Source of the DNA: Sphingobacterium sp. FBM7-1
Lineage (GTDB): Bacteria; Bacteroidota; Bacteroidia; Sphingobacteriales; Sphingobacteriaceae
DNA length: 64,000 bases
Direction of reading: 5' to 3'
NCBI RefSeq assembly: GCF_020687765.1
Contig: NZ_JAJEWJ010000002.1
Span: 124,001-188,000 of the forward strand
Shown here: one piece after another, positions 31,666 through 40,392 of the stretch
How the letters are laid out: every line of letters starts with the position of its first letter
Numbering within the stretch: position 1 is the stretch's first letter
The notes under the pieces: generated by a model
Seen by the model: only the letters and a program-made list of their open reading frames with translations
The model's database searches: none
Told to the model about the DNA's origin: nothing
Position numbers and translations under genes: made by a program

Positions 31666-32308
31666 TTTGTATCACCTATCTATTTTATCATCTAGCTAAT
31701 TATTTTGTTTAAAAAAGATCTTGATTGGTAAAGCATAGCTATCTGTTTTTCTTTGGGGAGTAGCTGGCTTCGCAAATAAGCTATGTCGGCTACCTTTCCG
31801 TCTAGCTTGTGGCGATAAATAGCTCATCTATGGACTATCCTCGCTGGCTGTTTTTCCGGACGATATACCTCTTTCTGTCAAAAAGCTATTTGCTTCATAG
31901 AAGCAGCTAGTAGCCCTACAATGTAAGATAGTAGTTTCCTGTCCCTAACTCTTTCATCTACGGAAATACCTAGTTCGGTACTTCATTTAATTACCTTGCC
32001 GAGCGGAATAGCTACACGTTTTATAAAAACAGTTACTTAATTTGCAAAATTACATAGGTCTTTTGGTGTAACAATTAGTTAAATATATAGTTACAGGATT
32101 AAATCTGTCTCCGTATAAGCTGGATATCGGGATGAACCCCTTGTCGGTAGGCAGATTATGGCTTCGGTAACATAGTAGAAGAACACGTAAAAATGCTATA
32201 ATATACGATCCTTAAAGCCTCCTACATTTGATAAATGTAGCTATTAAACCCTTAGATACGAGCTGTATGCTACACGGACGAAGTATAAACTAACAAAATC
32301 TCGAGAGT
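31666..32308. other. Long AGCT-rich intergenic region before the 831-residue PL1 gene
   Basis: About 640 bp without a convincing gene on either strand. The tetranucleotide AGCT occurs about nine times between 31690 and 32060, mostly as TAGCTA, ATAGCT or AAGCTA variants, far above chance. It may be a degenerate repeat, a cluster of regulator sites or a decayed gene; sequence alone does not decide. The last 100 bp hold the inverted repeat and -7-like site described separately. Confidence 0.4.
32222..32240 (+). promoter_or_regulatory. Inverted repeat overlapping a candidate -7 element
   Basis: CTACATTT-GAT-AAATGTAG is a perfect 8-bp inverted repeat with a 3-base spacer. Its left arm contains TACATTTG (32223-32230), an exact TAnnTTTG. 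It lies 69 bp before the start codon of the next PL1 gene. The overlap would suit an operator controlling that promoter; there is no -33 TTTG. Confidence 0.4.
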
Positions 32309-34804
32309 ATGTTTATTAGAAATAATATTTTTTTTCCATTTGCGTTTAGCTGCTTGGCATTGGTTTTATGTACAGTGTGTGTAGCTTGGGCTCAACAAAA
32401 ACCCGTAGTAAAAGTGGACCTTAACGAAAGTAGTCGCCGAGTCGCTGAGACAAATGAAAGCGGCTATTCCTCGTGGCAAATAAAAAGTGGAAATTCGGAT
32501 AGCTTTACCGAGGGAGCTATAAGCGTGACCTTTACAAAAGTGGATTCGGGTAGGGGTGAACTTGCTTCGGAATGGTATAAAGCAGGTATGGGGTCGCCGC
32601 ATTTCGCCTATCTAATTTCCGATGGAATAACCTTAAAAGATGGAGACGCATCTGGAAAAATTGAAATGCGTATTAGCGGATTGCCCGCAGGCGAGCATAC
32701 CTTGTTGACTTACCACAACATCCCCCATAGCCCGGATGATAACACTTTTAGTCCCATCGTAATTTCGTATAAAGGCAAAAGGCAAACGGTGCAGCCTAGC
32801 GTAAGGGCGCTTAAGACAGCGGACGCCGTGACCGCCTATACTTATTTAGATGTAAAACGAGGAGAGGACGCGGTCGTCGTATTTGAAGCGGGAGACCTGA
32901 CGGCTTCCGTTGTCAGGGATTTGGCTATCAATGCTTTTGAAATTAACACCCCCGATGCGGCAAAACAGGCTCATTCGCCTTTACCGGGTAATGCCGATGA
33001 ACACGTAGAATTGCAACGTGAAACCGTTACTTTAATCTGGGGCGCTGCTCCCGGAGCAACAAAGCATGCTGTTTATTTTGGTTTGGATTCTGCCGCAGTC
33101 GCGGATGCTACGCCTACTTCTTCTGAATTTAAAGGTGAACAAAATACGACAGTATATACGGCTAGCGGTCTCTACAGTATGGATACCTATTATTGGCGGA
33201 TAGACGAAATCACGAGCGAAGGTAAAACGCAAGGTGACGTCTGGTATTTTAGGCCAGCGCAATTGGCTTTTCCGGACGCGGAAGGATATGGACGCTATGC
33301 ACGCGGCGGACGTGGAGGAATCGTCGTGGAAGTAACTAATTTAAACGATAGCGGTCCGGGGAGTCTGCGCGAAGCCGTGGAGAATCCTACTGGCCCTCGG
33401 ACAATTGTCTTTACAGTTTCCGGTATCATTCATTTAAAGTCCCGTCTGGTGGTGAGCCAGCCTTATGTGACGATAGCCGGACAGACAGCACCAGGGAAAG
33501 GGATCTGTATCGCCGGGGCTCCGCTTGGATTCACGGGGAACGACGTAGTTGCTCGACACCTGCGGGTTCGTTTGGGGGCCGGGAAAACAGCGGACGGTAT
33601 GGGCTTAACGGGAGCGAACTATAGTATTGTAGATCACTGTTCCATCAGCTGGACGATTGACGAAGGATTCAGTTCGCGTGGCGCAAAAAATATTACCTTG
33701 CAACGGACGTTAATTTCTGAGGCGTTGAATTCGGCGGGGCACAGCAAATATGAACAGGGTAAAATGCATGGTTATGCCGCTAGCATCGGTGGTGAGATTG
33801 GCAGCTTCCAACACAACCTGTTGGCGCATAACTACGGTAGAAATTGGAGCCTGGCTGGGGGATTGAATGGCGACGGGTTTTATAGCGGTAAACTGGATCT
33901 TCGCAATAACGTTGTGTATAATTGGGGCGCGCGCGCTACAGATGGTGGAGCGCATGAGGTCAATTTTGTGAACAATTATTATAAGCCGGGCGCAGGAACA
34001 ACTCAGTTTTTTGCCTTCATAGGCGATCATGAAAATGTCGGAAAAGGGATGCAGCGATGCTATTTTGCGGGAAATGTAATGCCGGGACACTTTGATGAGC
34101 GAGATCAAGAAAAGGGTCGGAAGGCGCGGTATAGCAATGGTGATTATGAAAAATATGAAACGTTTGTGGATCAGCCGTTCTTTGATTCAAAAGTGACTAC
34201 GCATAGTGCGCGGCTAGCCTATAAGCTGGTGTTGTCCGATGTGGGCAATAACCGCCCCGTCTTAGATGAGCACGACCAACGTATTATTCAAGAAACGATC
34301 GATAGTACCTATTCAGCCACAGGCAGTATATCCGGTAAGCCGGGATTCCCTGATCATCAAGATGACGTAGGAGGTTATGAGGACTATCCCGAGATAAAAC
34401 GCGCTCATAATTGGGATAGTGACCGCGACGGGCTGCCTGACTGGTGGGAGATTCATCGTGGCTTAAATCCTCAATCACCAAAAGGTGATTTTTCCGACAC
34501 TAATCTGGATGAAAATCGTGATGGTTATACAGAGTTAGATGAATACCTACAATGGATGTCTGAACCAAACTTTCGAGTAAGAGAGGGCGAGTCCTTAGAA
34601 ATAGACCTCAAAGTGTTAGCGAGCGGGTTTACGCAGCGTCCTATGTTCAAAGTAAGCAACGAAAAGAATGGGATAGTATCCGTGGAAAAAGGAAAAGCTG
34701 TTTTCAAACCTGCTGCGGTAGGTTTAGGGTCTTTTGAATTTACGGTTACAGATGCAGAGGGCGATAGCATGACGCGTAAGGTTAATATTCTTAGTGGGAT
34801 ATAA
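32309..34804 (+). CDS. Multidomain secreted PL1 pectate lyase (831 residues)
   Basis: An exported lyase (signal peptide to CVAWAQ) with extra modules. The N-terminal beta-sandwich resembles a malectin-like or carbohydrate-binding domain (about 28-215; VKVDLNESSRRVAETNESGY, ISGLPAGEHTLLTYHN). A fibronectin III-like domain follows (about 220-320; VTLIWGAAPGATKHAVYFG). The PL1 beta-helix comes next (about 325-680; PDAEGYGRYARGGRGG, VTIAGQTAPGKG, DHCSISWTIDEG, HNYGRNWSL), then calcium-type loops (DSDRDGLPDWWEIHRGLNP; DENRDGYTELDEY) and a C-terminal Ig-like domain. The modular layout suggests binding to insoluble or cell-wall pectin before cutting. It is monocistronic, flanked by two unusual non-coding regions. 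Confidence 0.88.
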   Translation: MFIRNNIFFPFAFSCLALVLCTVCVAWAQQKPVVKVDLNESSRRVAETNESGYSSWQIKSGNSDSFTEGAISVTFTKVDSGRGELASEWYKAGMGSPHFAYLISDGITLKDGDASGKIEMRISGLPAGEHTLLTYHNIPHSPDDNTFSPIVISYKGKRQTVQPSVRALKTADAVTAYTYLDVKRGEDAVVVFEAGDLTASVVRDLAINAFEINTPDAAKQAHSPLPGNADEHVELQRETVTLIWGAAPGATKHAVYFGLDSAAVADATPTSSEFKGEQNTTVYTASGLYSMDTYYWRIDEITSEGKTQGDVWYFRPAQLAFPDAEGYGRYARGGRGGIVVEVTNLNDSGPGSLREAVENPTGPRTIVFTVSGIIHLKSRLVVSQPYVTIAGQTAPGKGICIAGAPLGFTGNDVVARHLRVRLGAGKTADGMGLTGANYSIVDHCSISWTIDEGFSSRGAKNITLQRTLISEALNSAGHSKYEQGKMHGYAASIGGEIGSFQHNLLAHNYGRNWSLAGGLNGDGFYSGKLDLRNNVVYNWGARATDGGAHEVNFVNNYYKPGAGTTQFFAFIGDHENVGKGMQRCYFAGNVMPGHFDERDQEKGRKARYSNGDYEKYETFVDQPFFDSKVTTHSARLAYKLVLSDVGNNRPVLDEHDQRIIQETIDSTYSATGSISGKPGFPDHQDDVGGYEDYPEIKRAHNWDSDRDGLPDWWEIHRGLNPQSPKGDFSDTNLDENRDGYTELDEYLQWMSEPNFRVREGESLEIDLKVLASGFTQRPMFKVSNEKNGIVSVEKGKAVFKPAAVGLGSFEFTVTDAEGDSMTRKVNILSGI

Positions 34805-35411
34805 TAGAATGATTAATTTAGGCGCTTTCCCGTCGTTTTGCGGTACCTCAATAGTCCGTTGCGGTACGACTTTGGCCTGGCGCCGTAGTTGTTGAGCTTG
34901 ATGAGGGCCTTCGTGTGCTTGTCGAGATAGCGATATATGCTTTCTACATACCGCAATAAAGCACTGAGGTCCGTTCGATGTCTCCGGTTGTCCCTCGACG
35001 AGATGTATCGGTACGTCTACACGTTATATGCGTTCCTCTCTGTAACCTATTCCTCCGTCAATGTAGTCATCTCCTATCTCGAAAATGTTTTGAGCAACGG
35101 CAATACTGTATTTTCGTTCTTCCATGTCATGTTGATGCCGCTCATAACCTCCGATACGCATGGCGTATAGATGTCGAGGTACTTTTTGCGCGTATAGTTG
35201 TCCCTCAATGTGGTATTGAGGGGGCTCAGCAACGCATTGAGGTACCTCAACAAAGAAAAGAAGTCCTTCGTCAGTACAAAGTGGGAGCTCGTTAAGGCAA
35301 ATAGGTCTCTCGCCGTGTTCATGTTGTTGCACAAAAAGAAGCCAAAAAGTGGATAAAGCAAATAAAAGTCGTATTTTGTAATCTATTATAGACTATCTTA
35401 AATCAAAAAAT
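34805..35411. repeat. Degenerate GGTAC-centred repeat region, non-coding
   Basis: Roughly 600 bp with many related words: TTGCGGTACCTCAATAG near 34838, TTGCGGTACG near 34858, TACCGCAATAAAG near 34949 (inverted), GTCGAGGTACT near 35174, an inverted repeat CCCTCAAT/ATTGAGGG at about 35204-35220, and the perfect 14-bp palindrome TTGAGGTACCTCAA at 35237-35250. Short open frames exist on both strands, but their products are themselves repetitive (for example VPQCGIEGAQQRIEVPQQRK), so I read them as translation of repeats, not genes. The last 60 bp, rich in A, probably hold the promoter of the GH105 gene. Confidence 0.5.
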
Positions 35412-36635
35412 ATGTACAGAAAGTACCTCACCTTCCTTTTGAGTTCTGCATTGACCTCTCTTTTTTTCTGCAATTGTACATCCATTAAATCGACTGATGC
35501 AGATATTGATTATGCCCGTGAAATAAGCAACACTATTATGCATAAATGGCCAGACTCTTTATCTCGTCTGGATGGTAAGTCAGCGGGATGGTCGTACGAT
35601 ATCGGGCTTTATCTGGAAGCTATCTCCAACGTTTATGCGCGGACAGGTGAGCACCGCTATTATGATTATATCGTAAAGCAGATCGACAGATTTATACTAC
35701 CCAACGACAGTATCCGCTACTATACGCGAGATAGTTACAACATAGACTATGTGAGAAACGGAAAAATCTTATTGTACCTCTATGAAAAGACAACAGATAA
35801 AAAGTATCAAGATGCAGCGAAGTATGTAAGGCAACAACTGTACACACACCCGCGTACAAGCGAGGGCGGCTTCTGGCATAAAAAGGTATACCCGCACCAA
35901 ATGTGGCTGGATGGTTTATATATGGGGCAGCCATTTTATGCGCACTACAGCAAAATCTTTGGCGAAACGGAAAATTTTACGGATATCGCTAGGCAGTTCA
36001 CCTTGATGGAAAAACACGCTCGAGATGAAAGAACAGGGCTATTACATCATGCCTGGGATGAGCGTAGGGAACAAAAATGGGCGGATAAACAAACTGGCAA
36101 ATCGCCTCACTTTTGGGGAAGGGCAATGGGCTGGTATGGTGTCGCGCTAGTGGATGTACTGGATTATTTTCCACAGGATCATGCGGATCGAAAAACGTTG
36201 CTTGATATTCTCAACCGCTATGTGGAAGCCGTGTCCAAGGTGCAGGATCCGGAGAACGGTCTATGGTATCAGGTACTGGATAAAGGAGGAGAGAAGCAGA
36301 ATTATCCCGAGGCATCGGCTTCATCCATGTTTGTGTATACCATGATGAAAGCCGTTAGATTAGGTTACATATCTGCAAAATATGGCGCTATTGCTGAAAA
36401 AGGGTATAATGGAATGATCAAAGAATTTATCGTTAAAGGTGATGATGGCTATTATCACCTCAACGGGACGGTCATGGTCTCTGGTCTTGGGGGTACACCC
36501 TATAGAGATGGTTCTTTTGCTTATTATATGAGTGAACCGGTCATACAGGATGATCCGAAAGGAATGGGGGCTTTTATCCTTGCAGCTAATGAGGCTCAAC
36601 TTAGAAAGGATAAAAATGTGGCTTTTTCAGAATGA
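35412..36635 (+). CDS. GH105 unsaturated galacturonyl hydrolase lipoprotein
   Basis: Removes the 4,5-unsaturated galacturonyl residue left at the non-reducing end after lyase cleavage, so it acts directly after the PL1 enzymes. The 407-residue protein has a signal peptide with lipobox (LTSLFFCNC). The alpha/alpha barrel shows GWSYDIGLYLEAISNVY, the conserved HQMWLDGLYMGQPFYA with the expected catalytic Asp167, DERTGLLHHAWDE and HFWGRAMGWYGVAL. These fit YteR/YesR-type GH105. GH88 is related, but the motifs are closer to GH105. It stands alone, with a terminator about 50 bp downstream. Confidence 0.93.
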   Translation: MYRKYLTFLLSSALTSLFFCNCTSIKSTDADIDYAREISNTIMHKWPDSLSRLDGKSAGWSYDIGLYLEAISNVYARTGEHRYYDYIVKQIDRFILPNDSIRYYTRDSYNIDYVRNGKILLYLYEKTTDKKYQDAAKYVRQQLYTHPRTSEGGFWHKKVYPHQMWLDGLYMGQPFYAHYSKIFGETENFTDIARQFTLMEKHARDERTGLLHHAWDERREQKWADKQTGKSPHFWGRAMGWYGVALVDVLDYFPQDHADRKTLLDILNRYVEAVSKVQDPENGLWYQVLDKGGEKQNYPEASASSMFVYTMMKAVRLGYISAKYGAIAEKGYNGMIKEFIVKGDDGYYHLNGTVMVSGLGGTPYRDGSFAYYMSEPVIQDDPKGMGAFILAANEAQLRKDKNVAFSE

Positions 36636-36683
36636 CGCTACAATAGCCTCTCTTATCTTCTTAAAAAGAAATCGTAATAATAC

Positions 36684-36712
36684 AGCTGTCGCATGGTGAG
36701 ACAGCTTTTTTA
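36684..36712 (+). terminator. Rho-independent terminator after GH105
   Basis: A 7-bp stem (AGCTGTC with GACAGCT), 9-base loop and T run. Confidence 0.8.
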
Positions 36713-37184
36713 TTGTGCCGGCATAATCTAATTTCCTTTATCGGCTATCGAATTGTGTGTGTTGAAATCCTAGTTTTTTTAAAATATTGGTCATATATAT
36801 GTCCGAATGATAATATGTTATAATAAAAGGGTAATGCAATATAATATATATGCAGCGTTTATTATCAACTTCGTTACAACGACTAGCGATTATATATTTA
36901 GTTATAGCATGTTTGTAGTAATACATGTGTAGAGGTGAGAAAGAAGTAGCATTATAAACGTTTTTTTAGTACTAACAAATAGAGAAATCGTAAAGATTAA
37001 AAGAATAATAAGAGTCGCGCTTAGTGTCTTTTGTACAATATTGGCAGTTTGGAATATCGTCGATAGTTGTTCCGTATATAAATAATCGACTATCTTATTG
37101 GTGGTTCTTGATTATGGTATGTTGTCGCTATGTGGCTGCGGATTATTTAAAGGAATGTAATTTAGTAACCTAAAGTATAATTTA
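36713..37184. promoter_or_regulatory. Upstream region of the second SusCD locus
   Basis: About 470 bp, very AT-rich, without a credible gene. It holds a CATATATATG palindrome near 36791. A 6-bp inverted match (GTCGAT ... ATCGAC) surrounds 37060-37095, near a weak TTGG-N19-TAGTTGTT promoter-like pair. It is the likely control region for the operon starting at 37185. Confidence 0.35.
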
Positions 37185-38801
37185 ATGAATAATAAAAAAC
37201 CTAAAAAGATGAGATATAAGAACTTTACGGGTAGTGTATTTTCGTTTGGCAGGATGTTTTTGCTTCTTCTGTTGGTCGCGTCTATTTACGCGTGTAATAA
37301 GAATGCGGCGCTAGGTCCGCCCTCGAGTTTGACGGAGATGACAGGGCGGATCGAGTTTATCAACGTAGATACAGCTATAACGTTGACTTGGGATAAAGCG
37401 CATACGGCGTGGCAGGGTGATTATGTACCTGACGTACATTATGAGGTGCAGGTTTCTTTGGATGAGACGTTTACAGATCCTATTAAATTAGCATACAGTG
37501 GAGTCGTAGATTCAGCCTATCTTTTTCTGAATGAAGAGCATATAATCCCTTTGGATACCTATTATGCCCGGGTTCGCGCTTATGCTGGTACGTCGACCGC
37601 AAGATCCGGATGGATAAGCAGTCCGAGCTTTTTTATCTTGGATGAGTTGCCCGAAATTAACTTATTCCGTACAGTAAAAGTTTGGGAATTGACAGATAAT
37701 GCTGTGGTGCTAAATTGGGAGCCGAACGATGAATTGACACGCTTAGTGGTTTCGTCGGGAGATGAAGATAATGACCGTATTGTTAACCTGTCTTCTGGAA
37801 GCGAACCATCAATCCAGCTAGAAGGCTTGTCGTCTAGTCAGGATTATTCCGCAACACTTTTCGCCGGTGACAGAAGTATGGGCGCATTAACCTTTACCAC
37901 TAAGTCGTCGGTTGACGGAATGGGGTATGTGGATTTACGGACATCAGAGGATCCGTCTATATTGGCTTCCACGTTGAACACGGTGCCGAGCGGTAGTACG
38001 ATTGTACTGAGGCGTGGTATGACCTATGCCATTGAGGGAAACTTTAGATTAGACCGCGATGTAACCATCATGTCGGAACCAGGCTTCGGGGCGCAAGCAC
38101 GTATAACCATGACGTCTTCTTTCGATGTAGCGGAGGCGGCGACTATAGCGTTGGTCAAATTCGAGGATGTAGAAATTACCGGCAATATAGAATCAACCTA
38201 TGTGTTTAACCTGTCCCCAGCATCAAACGTCGGTGCTATCGAGATTGAAGCTTGTCGGATAAATAATCATCGAGGCGCAGTACGAATGAAGGATAACAAT
38301 CAAAAAAATGTCGGAACCTTTATCTTGAATAATTCCATTGTGAAGGATATCGGCGGTTATGGTGTGATTAACGTTGATAATACCTTGGCTAGCTTAGAGG
38401 ATATACGTATTTCCAACAGTACCATTATTAACGCAAACAGACTAGTCGTCAGTAAAAGTAATTCACGATCTATTACTTTGGAGAATCTAACCCTCTATCA
38501 ATCCCCCGGAAGCGGTCAGTATGTGATTGATTATAATGGACCGTCAATCACATCTGGAGTGACCATCAGCAACGTATTGTTTGGCCCGGCTAGTTCCTCA
38601 AGAAGCCTCAGAGGAGGTGGTAGCCCATCGATTAGCGTTGAAAATAGCTACGCCACCAGCGATTTTGGGGGAGACTTGATAAACGGAGTAGGCTTGCATT
38701 CAGCAGGTGCAGCGCAGGTATTTGTCGCTCCTAATAACGGAGACTTTACGGTGCAGGTCGAAGATTTGCAAGGTACTGGAGACTTGCGTTGGAGACCTTA
38801 G
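37185..38801 (+). CDS. Surface lipoprotein with fibronectin-like and beta-helix domains (DUF4957/DUF5123-like)
   Basis: A 538-residue lipoprotein (a start at 37209 is equally possible; lipobox SIYACNKN). Two fibronectin III-like domains follow (about 50-250; ITLTWDKAHTAW, EVQVSLDETF, AVVLNWEPND). A right-handed beta-helix region comes next (about 260-538; SGSTIVLRRGMTYAIEGNFRLDR, ILNNSIVKDIGGYGVINVDN, ISNSTIINANR). From memory this is the DUF4957/DUF5123 architecture found in pectin PULs. It lacks the PL1 signature motifs, so a glycan-binding role is as likely as a lyase. It leads the second locus, 37 bp before a PL1 lipoprotein. Confidence 0.7.
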   Translation: MNNKKPKKMRYKNFTGSVFSFGRMFLLLLLVASIYACNKNAALGPPSSLTEMTGRIEFINVDTAITLTWDKAHTAWQGDYVPDVHYEVQVSLDETFTDPIKLAYSGVVDSAYLFLNEEHIIPLDTYYARVRAYAGTSTARSGWISSPSFFILDELPEINLFRTVKVWELTDNAVVLNWEPNDELTRLVVSSGDEDNDRIVNLSSGSEPSIQLEGLSSSQDYSATLFAGDRSMGALTFTTKSSVDGMGYVDLRTSEDPSILASTLNTVPSGSTIVLRRGMTYAIEGNFRLDRDVTIMSEPGFGAQARITMTSSFDVAEAATIALVKFEDVEITGNIESTYVFNLSPASNVGAIEIEACRINNHRGAVRMKDNNQKNVGTFILNNSIVKDIGGYGVINVDNTLASLEDIRISNSTIINANRLVVSKSNSRSITLENLTLYQSPGSGQYVIDYNGPSITSGVTISNVLFGPASSSRSLRGGGSPSISVENSYATSDFGGDLINGVGLHSAGAAQVFVAPNNGDFTVQVEDLQGTGDLRWRP

Positions 38802-38838
38802 TGAAATATAAGCGAATAGAGTTTGTAAAATAAGCAAA

Positions 38839-40353
38839 ATGAAAAGAATAAAAATGAATATGAAATATATAGTTATAACAGCTATACTTTTCCTTTCCTC
38901 GGCGCTAATAGGCTGTGACAAGGAACGTATAGAAGGGGAAGCTCCTTTTTTCGAAAAAGATCCTGAAGCGGAGATTTCATTGGATATCGATGATAGTACG
39001 CCCGGGATAGCGTTCCCAGGAGCGTTTGGCTATGGGAGCAAAGCCACTGGTGGGCGTGGTGGGAAAGTTGTTGCGGTTACGAATTTGCTTGATAGCGGGC
39101 CGGGAAGCTTGCGTCAGGCGTTCATGGAGTATCCTGACGAACCAATTACCATCGTATTTAAGGTTGGCGGCTTGATTGAGTTGTCATCCGACATTAAGGT
39201 AAGTCGCTCAGATATTACACTAGCTGGTCAAACGGCGCCGGGCGACGGCATTTGTATATCCGGGGGATCTTTAATATTTAATGGCGCGAGAGTACAAAGT
39301 CAAGGAGGTAATCATGGAAATATCATCGTGCGCTATATTCGTTCCCGTCCGGGCACGGAAGATCCAAAGGGGAGCTATGGGTTTAACTTAGAGAATTATC
39401 ACACGGTTATCATCGATCATTGTTCCTTTGGTTGGGCGAATGAGGAATGTGTGGCTACCTATGACACTAGAGATGTTACTATTCAATGGTGTATTGTCAG
39501 CGAGGGGCTGTACGATGCAGGGCATCAGAAGGGGGTTCGTGGATACGGAGGTATATGGGGAGGAACGACTTCATCCTTCCACCACAATCTAATTGCGCAT
39601 AATGTGAGTCGTACCTTAGGTTTTAATGGATCGCGCGCACACGATACGATAGCTAGGGTAGACTACCGAAATAATGTCATATACAACTGGGGCGGAAACC
39701 TGGGCTGTTATGGCGGACTGGTGGAACTTCCGGGAGGTTCTTCCCAGATTAATATGGTTAATAACTATTATAAACCGGGGCCTGCAACGCCTGACCGAGG
39801 TATACACTTTATGAGAACAAGCTATAATGCGGACTTAGCGACTGGTGTTGGTCAGGTGTATCTGACCGGAAATATGATGGATGGTCGGACAGAGATGACC
39901 GCTGACAATTGGTTGGGCTTGAACCGGGACGAATTTCCAGAAGCCTTGAAAAGTGAAGTGAGAATGGACGCCGCCTTTACGGTGGAAAGTTTTGCGGAAT
40001 TGCCAGAGAAAAGTGCGGCACAGGCCTATTTGGATGTGCTGGCTGGTGCGGGAGCAACACTACCAAGGCGAGATGCCGTGGACATGCGTGTCGTGGAGGA
40101 AACACGGAACGGCAATGCCTCTGGAACAGGAAACCACGGCGGTCTTGGTATGATTGACTCGCCCGACGCGGTTGGTGGATATCCTGTATATGAGAGTGGC
40201 AAAGCCTTCGTCGATACTGACGGCGACGGAATGCCAGATTATTGGGAACGTAAATTAGGTTTGGATCCAGCAGATCCTTCGGATGGTAATGCTTTTGCTT
40301 TTACTGATCATTATACGAATCTGGAAGTTTATTTGAATAGCTTAATAAAATGA
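38839..40353 (+). CDS. PL1 pectate lyase, outer-membrane lipoprotein
   Basis: A 504-residue lyase tethered by a lipid: lipobox SSALIGCDKE, with acidic residues just after the Cys, as in Bacteroidota surface-export signals. Starts at 38839, 38854 or 38860 are possible; the last gives the neatest signal peptide. PL1 motifs are FPGAFGYGSKATGGRGGK, LLDSGPGSLRQA, ITLAGQTAPGDG, DHCSFGWANEECV and HNVSRTLGF, followed by DTDGDGMPDYWERKLGLDP. The calcium and arginine motifs differ from the tandem pair at 28-31 kb, so it is a distinct subfamily. As the only lipid-anchored PL1 here it is the best candidate for the surface endo-enzyme feeding the adjacent SusCD. Confidence 0.9.
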   Translation: MKRIKMNMKYIVITAILFLSSALIGCDKERIEGEAPFFEKDPEAEISLDIDDSTPGIAFPGAFGYGSKATGGRGGKVVAVTNLLDSGPGSLRQAFMEYPDEPITIVFKVGGLIELSSDIKVSRSDITLAGQTAPGDGICISGGSLIFNGARVQSQGGNHGNIIVRYIRSRPGTEDPKGSYGFNLENYHTVIIDHCSFGWANEECVATYDTRDVTIQWCIVSEGLYDAGHQKGVRGYGGIWGGTTSSFHHNLIAHNVSRTLGFNGSRAHDTIARVDYRNNVIYNWGGNLGCYGGLVELPGGSSQINMVNNYYKPGPATPDRGIHFMRTSYNADLATGVGQVYLTGNMMDGRTEMTADNWLGLNRDEFPEALKSEVRMDAAFTVESFAELPEKSAAQAYLDVLAGAGATLPRRDAVDMRVVEETRNGNASGTGNHGGLGMIDSPDAVGGYPVYESGKAFVDTDGDGMPDYWERKLGLDPADPSDGNAFAFTDHYTNLEVYLNSLIK

Positions 40354-40392
40354 TGAATGGTGTAATATAAAAAGTTGGAACCTATTTGTAGA

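Noticed and set aside
34937..35361. Four overlapping short frames on both strands before GH105
   Set aside because: Their peptides are repetitive because the DNA is repetitive; no start context or recognisable domain.
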